Assembly: GCA_024103495.1 (NCBI GenBank)
Contig: JAGFIQ010000148.1
Location: 1 to 62,797, forward strand
DNA from: Aridibacter famidurans
Lineage (GTDB): Bacteria > Acidobacteriota > Blastocatellia > Pyrinomonadales > Pyrinomonadaceae
Direction of reading: 5' to 3'
Length of the DNA: 62,797 nt
Each line of letters starts with the position of its first letter. Within the stretch, counting starts at the first letter, position 1. The notes below the pieces were generated by a model, which saw only the letters and a program-made list of their open reading frames with translations, was not told where the DNA came from and made no database searches. A program made the translations under genes and the position numbers. Of this stretch, positions 18,759 to 25,944 are shown piece by piece.

Positions 18759-19754
18759 ATGAACAAGAAGGAACGCATAGGCAGGAACTCCGCAGACGGG
18801 CACGAAGACGGGACCGCACAACCCTCTTCACCCGAAACCCCTGTCATTGCGGATGGGGCTAACGGGAAGCGGGCCGAGTTCAACTCGCCGAATTCGACGA
18901 GGCTGGCTTCGAGATTCCTGAAGATGCAGGACTCGCTCAGCGGAAGCAGGAGAAAACTCCTCAGGCAGATCCTGGACGAAGCGGACGAGACCTATTACCT
19001 GTCCTCGAGAGAGATGAGCGAACGCTACGACGTTCACGCGGCGACGATCATTCGTACGGTCCAGGCTCTCGGCTACGAGAAATTTGCCGATTTCGCACAA
19101 GATCTTCGTGAGCACTTCGTCACTCAGATCACTCCTTATTCTTCAATGCGCGCCGCCGAGCGGACACACCTGAGCGTGACCGACAGGATAATCCTGAGCG
19201 TAGACAAGGATGTGGAGAATGTTAACAAACTGCGCGCCGGCCTCGATCCGGACATGATCGCCGACCTTGCGAACCGGATCAACGCCTCGCGCACGGTCGT
19301 CGTGATAGGTATCGACTTTGCCGCGTCGCTCGCGAACTCGCTCGCGTACGGTCTCGTCAGGCTCGGCTACAGCGCTGAGGCCCCGACCGGAAGCAGCGGC
19401 GTGGTCCAGAACAGGCTGAAGATAATGACGCCGGACGACCTTCTGATCGCCATAAGCTTCGGCCGCGGGCTGAGGGAAACGATCGAGGCGGTGAAAAGCG
19501 CGTCCAGAAGAAAGATCCCGACCTTCGGCATAACCAACGGCGACGCAACGCCGGTCGCAAAGTACTGCGACACATATCTTGTGGCCACGATCGCTCGCAC
19601 GTCTTTCCTCGATTCTTATGTGGCGCCTGTCGCGGCGATAAACGCGATCCTGGTGGCAAGCGCCCATTGCCAGTCGGAAAGGTCGCTCCGATACCTGAGG
19701 GAATCTGAAGAGGAGTACGCCGCAAGCAGCCGCTGGTACAGCGATACCCAGTAG
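18759..19754 (+). CDS. MurR/RpiR-family transcriptional regulator (HTH_6 + SIS)
   Basis: A 331-residue regulator. After a charged N-terminal extension (1-45), an RpiR-type winged helix-turn-helix spans about 50-125 (SSREMSERYDVHAATIIRTV as recognition region). A SIS (phosphosugar isomerase-like) domain spans about 150-300, containing VVVIGIDFAASLANSLAYGL and LLIAISFGRGLRETIEAVK. Family members sense phosphosugars; MurR of E. coli senses N-acetylmuramic acid 6-phosphate. It is divergent from the receptor operon and upstream of a GNAT and a racemase, so it likely controls both arms. A ligand from cell-wall turnover is a plausible inference. Confidence 0.9.
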   Translation: MNKKERIGRNSADGHEDGTAQPSSPETPVIADGANGKRAEFNSPNSTRLASRFLKMQDSLSGSRRKLLRQILDEADETYYLSSREMSERYDVHAATIIRTVQALGYEKFADFAQDLREHFVTQITPYSSMRAAERTHLSVTDRIILSVDKDVENVNKLRAGLDPDMIADLANRINASRTVVVIGIDFAASLANSLAYGLVRLGYSAEAPTGSSGVVQNRLKIMTPDDLLIAISFGRGLRETIEAVKSASRRKIPTFGITNGDATPVAKYCDTYLVATIARTSFLDSYVAPVAAINAILVASAHCQSERSLRYLRESEEEYAASSRWYSDTQ

Positions 19755-19810
19755 ATGTCGCGGACATACGAAAGACCGCACAACTTGTTTTGAAGACGGC
19801 TTTACTCAAT

Positions 19811-20677
19811 ATGCCTCAGCTGATGACTTCCACTGCCAACACGACTAGCATCAAGTACCGCGATATCGAATCGATCGGCGATTTGAAGGCGGTCGTGGAA
19901 ATGCAGAGAACCGCCTGGGGCGTCGAAGATCTGGAGATCGTTCCCGTCACACAGCTTGCCGCTGTAAAGCACGTCGGAGGATCTCTCATCGGTGCGTTCG
20001 ACGACGAGCGGCTAGTGGGATTCGCTTACGGGTTCTACGGGCATTTGAACCGCCGGCTCGTCCACCATTCGCATATGCTGGCTGTAGACCCTGCGTACAG
20101 GAACAGGGACCTTGGTTACGAGCTGAAGATCGAACAGCTCAAGCGGGTCCGCGATGACGGGCTTGCGGACAGGATCACCTGGACGTTCGACCCTCTGCAG
20201 TCGCTGAACGCTCATTTCAATTTCAACAAGCTGGGCGTCCTCGCCGATACCTATAAGGTCAACTTCTACGGCAGCGACGCCACAAGCTTCCTTCACAGGA
20301 CGGGCACCGACCGGCTTCTTGTCACGTGGCTGATCGAGAGCCCGAGGGTGATCGGGATGCTGAGCCGCAAAACTCCGGGCGAAGAGCGAAGGAGTGCGGA
20401 ACGAAAGACAGCTTCGGCTGCTTTGGAGGACTTGAGCCAAACAGAAGGTCCGGCGAACGGCGAAGATGATTTCATTGCGATCGAGATCCCGACGAATATC
20501 GGAGACATCGAGCGCGACGATCTCGATCTGGCGAGGCTCTGGAGGGAAAAGACGCGACGCAGTTTTACAAAGGCTCTGGAAAAGGGATTTATCGTTACGG
20601 ATTACGTGCTCGGGGGCGGAAAGACCGGAATGTACATTCTCCGGCAGAAAACGATCGGCCAGTTCGAGCAAAGATAA
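19811..20677 (+). CDS. COG3375-type GNAT N-acyltransferase
   Basis: About 288 residues. The start is uncertain: ATGs lie at 19811 and 19823 and none has a good ribosome site. It has the features of the COG3375 GNAT family: a conserved N-terminal VEMQRTAWG segment, the core HSHMLAVDPAYRNRDLGYEL with the acetyl-CoA loop (R/N-x-x-L-G), and ITWTFDPLQSLNAHFNFNKLG. It sits 56 bp after the regulator and directly before a racemase of the NSAR/OSBS group (no intervening gene). In Geobacillus a GNAT beside such a racemase acts as a succinyl-CoA:D-amino-acid N-succinyltransferase. By analogy this is the N-acylating step of D- to L-amino-acid conversion; that assignment is inferred. Confidence 0.8.
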   Translation: MPQLMTSTANTTSIKYRDIESIGDLKAVVEMQRTAWGVEDLEIVPVTQLAAVKHVGGSLIGAFDDERLVGFAYGFYGHLNRRLVHHSHMLAVDPAYRNRDLGYELKIEQLKRVRDDGLADRITWTFDPLQSLNAHFNFNKLGVLADTYKVNFYGSDATSFLHRTGTDRLLVTWLIESPRVIGMLSRKTPGEERRSAERKTASAALEDLSQTEGPANGEDDFIAIEIPTNIGDIERDDLDLARLWREKTRRSFTKALEKGFIVTDYVLGGGKTGMYILRQKTIGQFEQR

Positions 20678-20680
20678 TCG

Positions 20681-21817
20681 TTGGGGATATCCATGGGAAA
20701 ACTTCAGGTCAGGGAGATCCGGCTTCAGGAAATAGCGATGCCTTTGAAGTCGGCATTCGAGACCAGCTTCGGGGTTACGACCACGAGAAGGGTCCTGATC
20801 GTACGCGCTTCCGACGGAAACGGCTTCTCGGGTTACGGCGAATGTACCGCGATGGACCGGCCTTTCTACAATCACGAAACCGTAGATTCGGCCTGGATGG
20901 TCATCTGCCGCTTCATCGCTCCGCTCCTGAAGCAGGCCGCTGTATCCTGTGCGGGCGATGTGGGAGACGCCTTGAGGGCGATCCAGGGAAACAGGATGGC
21001 CGTCGGCGCGGTTGAGACCGCTGTCTGGGACCTCGAATCGATGGAGCTCGATTCCCCGCTCTGGAAACGGCTCGGCGGAAACCGCAAGGTGATCGATTGC
21101 GGCGTTTCGATCGGTCTGCAATCGACGACCGATCTGCTTGTCGAGAAGGTCGCAAGAGAGATCGCGAGCGGTTACCAGCGCATAAAGATAAAGATCAAAC
21201 CGGGCCAGGATGTAAAGCTGGTCGAGGCCGTTCGCAAGGAATTCCCGGAGATCACGCTGTCGGTCGACGCGAACGCGGCCTACTTTCTCGAAAAGGATAT
21301 CGATGTGCTGAAGGAACTGGATAATTACGGCCTCTTGATGATCGAACAGCCGCTCGCAACGGGAGCGCTTCTGGCGCACGCAAAGCTGCAGTCGCAACTG
21401 AGTACGCCGATCTGCCTTGACGAGTCGATCACTTCGTTCGAAGACGCCCAGCAGGCGATAGAGATGGACGCCTGCCGGATCATCAACATAAAGCTCGGAA
21501 GGGTCGGCGGCCACGTGTCGGCGAAAAGGATCCAGGAGTTCGCGGTCGGGAAAGGGGTACCTGTCTGGTGCGGCGGAATGCTTGAGACCGGCATCGGTCG
21601 CGCGCACAACATCGCTATGTCCACACTTCCGGGATTCACATTGCCGGGCGACGTTTCAGCTTCGGCAAGGTACTGGGAGACGGACATAACGGAGCCGCTC
21701 GTCGAGGTCAGCCCAGAAGGAACCATCGCGGTCCCTAAAGGGCCCGGTATCGGGTACAGCGTAAAAGAGGAGGGAATGGAAGCGATCACGGTCAGGTCCG
21801 AAACGCTTTCTCTTTAG
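20681..21817 (+). CDS. N-succinylamino-acid racemase / o-succinylbenzoate synthase family enzyme
   Basis: A 378-residue enolase-superfamily protein of the muconate-lactonising subgroup. The KxK acid/base (RIKIKIKPGQD), metal ligands in SVDANAAY, MIEQP and LDES, the second catalytic Lys (NIKLGRVGG) and the NSAR/OSBS signature VPVWCGGMLETGIGRAHN are all visible. Family members make o-succinylbenzoate for menaquinone or racemise N-acylamino acids. No other men gene is present and a GNAT precedes it, so N-acylamino-acid racemase is preferred. ATG at 20681 (MGISMGKLQV) is the first of two; the second, at 20693, is preceded by a weak GGGGAT and is also possible. A terminator follows at 21891. Confidence 0.85.
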   Translation: MGISMGKLQVREIRLQEIAMPLKSAFETSFGVTTTRRVLIVRASDGNGFSGYGECTAMDRPFYNHETVDSAWMVICRFIAPLLKQAAVSCAGDVGDALRAIQGNRMAVGAVETAVWDLESMELDSPLWKRLGGNRKVIDCGVSIGLQSTTDLLVEKVAREIASGYQRIKIKIKPGQDVKLVEAVRKEFPEITLSVDANAAYFLEKDIDVLKELDNYGLLMIEQPLATGALLAHAKLQSQLSTPICLDESITSFEDAQQAIEMDACRIINIKLGRVGGHVSAKRIQEFAVGKGVPVWCGGMLETGIGRAHNIAMSTLPGFTLPGDVSASARYWETDITEPLVEVSPEGTIAVPKGPGIGYSVKEEGMEAITVRSETLSL

Positions 21818-21890
21818 GTTAATTCAGGATCGCCGGAATCGTTCCGGCGGCCACTCAACGGCAAGCGGGCAGGGGGGCCTGCGAGCCGAC

Positions 21891-21923
21891 AAAAAAGCCC
21901 GGCTATCGATGCCGGGCTTTTTT
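21891..21923. terminator. Bidirectional rho-independent terminator
   Basis: An A6 run, the stem GCCCGGC/GCCGGGC with a 7-nt loop, then a T6 run. It works in both directions: for the racemase operon on the plus strand and for the tRNA-Lys transcript on the minus strand. Confidence 0.85.
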
Positions 21924-21927
21924 GAAC

Positions 21928-22003
21928 TGGTGATCCGACCAGGGCTCGAACCTGGGACCCACTGGTTAAAAGCCAGTTGCTCTGCCAACTGAGCTATCGG
22001 ACC
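21928..22003 (-). tRNA. tRNA-Lys (UUU)
   Basis: A 76-nt cloverleaf on the minus strand with acceptor GGTCCGA/TCGGATC, anticodon loop CTTTTAA (anticodon TTT), T-loop GTTCGAA and an encoded CCA 3' end. It lies downstream of the four-helix-bundle gene. Confidence 0.96.
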
Positions 22004-22015
22004 AAAAAGATTGAA

Positions 22016-22035
22016 AATTGATAATTGACAATTGA
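22016..22035. repeat. Left inverted repeat of the four-helix-bundle cassette
   Basis: A 20-nt AT-rich word that matches, in opposite orientation and at 18 of 20 positions, the word at 22646-22665. The pair brackets the four-helix-bundle gene. Confidence 0.5.
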
Positions 22036-22178
22036 GGAGGAGCTTTAGTACTCCGGATCGCAAAGAAAGAGTTTAGAGGCTGGGCACCGTTTTTTCAAGC
22101 CGCAGTAATTGATAGTCAAAAACGGAGAAGAGTTACAAACAGTTTAGGAATCGCTCTCCGACTAACCTGTCTCAAGAC

Positions 22179-22532
22179 CTATTGGTTATTCTTCTTGAGC
22201 GTCTTGATCGCACTGACGAGCATTCTTTGAAGGGCGTTGCAGTCATCGATCATCGACTTGGCCTGAGCCTGCGTAATATGATCAGAGTCCCTCAGCAACT
22301 TAAGCCAGTACTCTGTCTCAAAAGCCTCCTTGTTCGCGATCCCGTGTTTGTGAGTGAAGTCCTTCTTTGACTCTGCCTGCTGCGCTTCGGTTATATTCGC
22401 GCCTATCGATGTACCGGACCTTAGAACCTGCCGGGCGAGCACGTATTTTCGGTTACTTTCAAGATGGTTGCTAAGTCTGACTATCCTGAGTGAGAACCGG
22501 TAAGAATCGTCGAGAAGCTTATTTTCTTTCAC
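22179..22532 (-). CDS. Four-helix-bundle protein (23S rRNA intervening-sequence / S23 type)
   Basis: A 117-residue all-helical protein with the family signatures RQVLRSGTSIGANITEAQ, KKDFTHKHGIANKEAFETEYWL and a C-terminal helix ending LKKNNQ. Homologues were first found in intervening sequences inserted in 23S rRNA genes and also occur as stand-alone multicopy genes; their function is not established. Here it stands alone in an AT-rich pocket between purA and tRNA-Lys, bounded by short inverted repeats. No ribosome site is obvious. Confidence 0.88.
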   Translation of the reverse strand: MKENKLLDDSYRFSLRIVRLSNHLESNRKYVLARQVLRSGTSIGANITEAQQAESKKDFTHKHGIANKEAFETEYWLKLLRDSDHITQAQAKSMIDDCNALQRMLVSAIKTLKKNNQ

Positions 22533-22645
22533 GGGAGAACCTCAACGCGTCCTCCCATCAAACGCAATCACTTAACAAAAGCAGTCAGATTGGCCACCCG
22601 ATTCTACCAAAGAGTGAACCTATCGGCCGAACCAATTTTCAACGT

Positions 22646-22665
22646 TCAATTCTCGATTATCAATT
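22646..22665. repeat. Right inverted repeat of the four-helix-bundle cassette
   Basis: This 20-nt word, the inverted partner of 22016-22035, overlaps the last codon and stop of purA, so the cassette boundary reaches into the purA 3' end. Confidence 0.5.
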
Positions 22666-23976
22666 CCCGGAGAACCACGAAGCCATCACGCTTCCCTCGA
22701 CGATGATCGTCTGGTCTCTTTCCGGACCGGTGGATATCAGCCCGATCTCGACGCCGACCGATTCGGAAAGGAAGTCCACGTAAGCCCGAGCCTTCGCCGG
22801 AAGCTTGTCCAGATCCGTGATCCCGAGCGTGTCTTCCTTCCATCCCTCGAGCGTTTCGTAGACCGGCTCGATCTGCCGCAGGTCCGAGGAAACCGCCGGG
22901 AATGTGTCGACCCTTTCGCCATTTACGATGTAGCCGACGCAGACCTTGATCTCGTCCAGAGCGTCGAGCACGTCGATCTTAGTCAGTGCGATCGAATCGT
23001 AGCCGTTCAGTTCCGCCGCATACCTTGTCGCAACCGCGTCGAACCACCCGCAACGCCTCGGCCTTCCGGTCACGGACCCGAACTCGTTTCCGCGTTCGCG
23101 GATGAGATTCGCCACGCCTTCCTCGTCCTCGAGCATCTCCGTCGGGAATGGCCCTTCGCCGACGCGAGTCGCGTATGTCCGGACGATCCCGAGAACGCCC
23201 GTGATGTGGTGCGGCGGGATTCCGGAACCGACCGACGCACCTCCGGCCGTCGCGTTCGATGAGGTCACAAACGGATATGTGCCGTGATCCACATCAAGAA
23301 GGGTCGCCTGCGCTCCCTCAAGCAGGATCTTCTTGTTCTGCTTCTTGGCTTCGGCGTAGAAATGAGATGTCTCGCAAACAAACGGCTTCAAACGCTCCGC
23401 AAGTGCGGAAATCTCTTCGAAGATCTCGTCCGCGTAAAGCGGCTGCTGTCCGTAAGTGACGATAATGCGGTTCGCGTCTTCGAGATTTCTCTCGATCCGG
23501 TTGCGAAGGACCTCAGGGGAAAGGGCGTCCGACACGCGGATCCCGCGCCTTCCCGCCTTATCCTCGTATGCCGGGCCTATTCCGCGAAGCGTCGTGCCGA
23601 TCTTTTCGTTCCCGAGCCGCTCTTCGCTCGTATGGTCGAGCGCGCGGTGATACGGCATTATCAGATGAGCGCGGCTGGATACCTTCAGGCGTTCCGGCGT
23701 TATCGATATCCCCTGGCCGATCATCTGGTCGACCTCTTCGAAGAACGCCTTCGGATCGATCACCATTCCGTTCCCAAGCACGCACACGGCGCTCTCGTGA
23801 ATGATGCCCGAAGGCAGAAGCCTCAGGACGAACGCCTTGTCGCCTACGTAGACGGAATGCCCCGCATTGTGGCCGCCCTGGTACCGCGCGACTATGTCGA
23901 AGCGGTCCGCGAGCAGGTCCACGACCTTGCCTTTTCCTTCATCTCCCCACTGGGAGCCGTTGATTACGATTATCAT
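22660..23976 (-). CDS. purA: Adenylosuccinate synthetase
   Basis: A 438-residue cytosolic enzyme forming adenylosuccinate from IMP and aspartate with GTP, the first committed step to AMP. The P-loop-like GSQWGDEGKGKVVD (about 7-20) carries the catalytic Asp. GGHNAGHSV supplies the catalytic His. Further family motifs are IGTTLRGIGPAYEDKAGRRG, TGRPRRCGWFD (about 299-309) and KIDVLD. Length is normal for the family. The stop codon lies within an inverted repeat of the adjacent four-helix-bundle cassette, but the C-terminus looks intact. Confidence 0.97.
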   Translation of the reverse strand: MIIVINGSQWGDEGKGKVVDLLADRFDIVARYQGGHNAGHSVYVGDKAFVLRLLPSGIIHESAVCVLGNGMVIDPKAFFEEVDQMIGQGISITPERLKVSSRAHLIMPYHRALDHTSEERLGNEKIGTTLRGIGPAYEDKAGRRGIRVSDALSPEVLRNRIERNLEDANRIIVTYGQQPLYADEIFEEISALAERLKPFVCETSHFYAEAKKQNKKILLEGAQATLLDVDHGTYPFVTSSNATAGGASVGSGIPPHHITGVLGIVRTYATRVGEGPFPTEMLEDEEGVANLIRERGNEFGSVTGRPRRCGWFDAVATRYAAELNGYDSIALTKIDVLDALDEIKVCVGYIVNGERVDTFPAVSSDLRQIEPVYETLEGWKEDTLGITDLDKLPAKARAYVDFLSESVGVEIGLISTGPERDQTIIVEGSVMASWFSGN

Positions 23977-24063
23977 GTTTCAATCTGAGCTGTGAGCTGT
24001 TGTCGTGATGCAGTGAATGGCGTCAAGTACCTTCCTGGTTACCGCTCATCGCTCACTTTTCCA

Positions 24064-24135
24064 CTTCGTGTCTCTTTGTGTTTCTTTGTGGTTGAGATCG
24101 GTTTGAACCACAAAGCAGCACGAAGGAACACGAAG
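24064..24135. repeat. Long imperfect inverted repeat
   Basis: About 30-nt arms: CTTCGTG...CTTTGTGGTT pairs with AACCACAAAG...CACGAAG across a 12-nt loop, with small bulges. Immediately downstream is a GCGCAC/GTGCGC hairpin and a 'ggctaaacggctca' word shared with 1.55 kb. It is a dispersed structured repeat lying between a GNAT gene and purA. It may attenuate read-through. Confidence 0.55.
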
Positions 24136-24167
24136 GTTCCCGCGCACAAGTGCGCAGGCTAAACGGC

Positions 24168-24731
24168 TCACCGCTCTCCGCTCATTGACCGCCATTCCGG
24201 CCTAAGCATCCCGTAAACGACAAGGTCCACGAACCGGTCGTGAAGCCATTCCGCGTCGCGGATCGTGCCTTCTTCAGTAAACCCGAGCCTTTCAGGGATC
24301 GCCCGGCTCTTCACGTTCCCGCTCGCGCAGCGAATGTTCATACGGTGCATTCCGAGGTCGTCGAACGCGAAGTCCGTCAGCCTCTTCGCGCACTTCGTGA
24401 CGATCCCCCTGCCGGTAAACTCCCTTCCGAGCCAGTAACCGATCTCCGTGCCGCGGTTCGCTTTGTCAATGAAATTGAGTCCCGCGCCTCCTGCGAGATC
24501 TCCGCTCTCGAATATATGAAAGTTCATCGATTCCTGCGCGGCGAAGTCCCTGGCACTTTTCAGGATGAACGACCTGGCGTGCGCTGCCGAATAACCCTCG
24601 ACCGCCCAGGGCATCCATTCGTGCAGATGATCGAAGTTGGCTATGACGAGCTTGCAAAGCTCATCAATGTTGTCCTCGGCCACCGGCCGCATTTCAATTC
24701 CTTCACCTGCTTCAAGGATCACCATTTCCAT
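24168..24731 (-). CDS. RimJ/RimL-type GNAT acetyltransferase
   Basis: A 187-residue GNAT-family N-acetyltransferase of the ribosomal-protein/alanine acetyltransferase subgroup. Visible features are the early LVIANFDHLHEWMPW segment, GGAGLNFID, TEIGYWLGREFTGRGIVTKCAKRL (acetyl-CoA binding loop), HRMNIRCASGNVKSRAIPERLGF and the terminal WLHDRFVDLVVYGML. These match RimL-like enzymes that acetylate N-termini or small amines in the cytosol. The start may be the third or fourteenth codon instead of the first. It begins 55 bp after murB and is probably co-transcribed with it; the actual substrate is unknown. Confidence 0.85.
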   Translation of the reverse strand: MEMVILEAGEGIEMRPVAEDNIDELCKLVIANFDHLHEWMPWAVEGYSAAHARSFILKSARDFAAQESMNFHIFESGDLAGGAGLNFIDKANRGTEIGYWLGREFTGRGIVTKCAKRLTDFAFDDLGMHRMNIRCASGNVKSRAIPERLGFTEEGTIRDAEWLHDRFVDLVVYGMLRPEWRSMSGER

Positions 24732-24786
24732 CTGCCGGCAAACACCGGATTATACAGGATGAGGCCTCGCCTCCGAACCAAAGAGA

Positions 24787-25866
24787 TCAGTTGAAGCCGA
24801 TCAGCGCCGGTTCCTGCACCAGGCGGACGCCGAACAACTCCTCGACCCTGGCGATTATTTCGTTCTTGAGGGAAATGATCTCGTCCGCCGTCGCCCCTCC
24901 GCGGTTAGTGAGCGCAAGCGTGTGGACGCTCGAGAGCCCGGCGCCGCCTTTGAGGTAGCCTTTCCCGAACCCGGCGTTCTCGATCAGCCACGCGGCCGGG
25001 ATCTTGACGCCGCCGTCCGGAACATTGAAATGCGGTACCGGAGAATCTTCCCCGGCAACGCCCAGTTTCGCCGCCCGAGCTGCGATCTCCTCGAACTCTT
25101 CCCGTGATACGACCGGGTTCTTGAAGAACGAGCCTGCCGAATGCGAATCCGCTCCTCCCTGCTTCGCCATCATCCCTTTCGAGGCCCTTATCGAACATAC
25201 GGCGGACCTCATCTCGGCGAGCGAAGGATCGAATCCCGTGAAAACACGGATCAGATCGGGGTATGCTATCGCGGGTCTTCCTCCTTTCCGCAGTTCATAG
25301 GTAACGGCAAGAACGACATAGCGATCCTTTTCCGTGGTGTTGAAGATGCTCGAACGGTATGCAAACCCGCATTCGGAACCGGCCATGTCCTTTACCGACC
25401 GGTCCTCAAGGTCCAGGACACGGACCGAAACGATCGTTTCCGAGACCTCTTGCCCGTAAGCGCCCACGTTCTGGATCGGCGTCCCTCCGACGAGGCCCGG
25501 GATCCCGGACAGGCATTCGAGGCCGGCGAGTTCGTTCGCGACGCACCACTCGACAAACTCGTCCCAGTCCTCACCCGCCCTCGCGGTGACGAGGGCCGCA
25601 TCATCGCGGCCGGGCACTTCCATCAACGAGATGCCCTTCATCGCGATCCTGATCACGAGCCCCCTGAAGCCCTCGTCCGATACGAGGATATTGCTCCCTC
25701 CGCCAAGTATGAAGATCGGAAGACCCTGATCCCTTGCGAAATCGAGAGCTTCCGAGAGCTCCGTTTCGTTTTCCACTTCGGCGAAGAACCTCGCCGCCCC
25801 GCCGATGCGGAACGTCGTCATCGGCGCGAGAGGCACATTTTCCCTGATCTTCAAGCCCGCGGTCAT
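24787..25866 (-). CDS. murB: UDP-N-acetylenolpyruvoylglucosamine reductase
   Basis: About 359 residues. MurB reduces UDP-GlcNAc-enolpyruvate to UDP-MurNAc with NADPH and FAD in the cytosol. FAD-binding features are TFRIGGAARF and FILGGGSNILVSDEGF; catalytic-domain motifs are CLSGIPGLVGGTPIQNVGAYGQE, FAYRSSIF and the proton-donor Ser in HSAGSFFKNP. The start at 25866 is chosen because a longer TTG-initiated frame would cross a strong terminator at 25879-25907. No strong ribosome site is seen. It is downstream of, but transcriptionally insulated from, the TPR gene. Confidence 0.95.
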   Translation of the reverse strand: MTAGLKIRENVPLAPMTTFRIGGAARFFAEVENETELSEALDFARDQGLPIFILGGGSNILVSDEGFRGLVIRIAMKGISLMEVPGRDDAALVTARAGEDWDEFVEWCVANELAGLECLSGIPGLVGGTPIQNVGAYGQEVSETIVSVRVLDLEDRSVKDMAGSECGFAYRSSIFNTTEKDRYVVLAVTYELRKGGRPAIAYPDLIRVFTGFDPSLAEMRSAVCSIRASKGMMAKQGGADSHSAGSFFKNPVVSREEFEEIAARAAKLGVAGEDSPVPHFNVPDGGVKIPAAWLIENAGFGKGYLKGGAGLSSVHTLALTNRGGATADEIISLKNEIIARVEELFGVRLVQEPALIGFN

Positions 25867-25878
25867 CTGATTTCGAAC

Positions 25879-25907
25879 AAAAAAAGTGAGAGCGGAAACG
25901 CTCTCAC
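25879..25907 (-). terminator. Rho-independent terminator of the TPR gene
   Basis: Read on the minus strand: perfect 9-bp stem GTGAGAGCG/CGCTCTCAC, tetraloop TTTC, then seven T. It ends the transcript of the TPR protein 38 bp after its stop. Confidence 0.9.
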
Positions 25908-25944
25908 ACAAATAATCCGTCAAAAGGGTCCGCGAATCAACCGC

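Noticed and set aside
20012..21607. A 531-codon open frame on the minus strand
   Set aside because: It is the antisense shadow of the GNAT and racemase genes, which have clear family motifs and codon pattern.
20681..21817. Menaquinone biosynthesis (MenC) as the main role
   Set aside because: No men genes are in the window and a GNAT of the D-amino-acid type precedes it; kept as an alternative in the annotation.
25867..25923. Longer MurB with a TTG start
   Set aside because: It would be translated across the strong terminator of the TPR gene; MurB homology begins after 25866.
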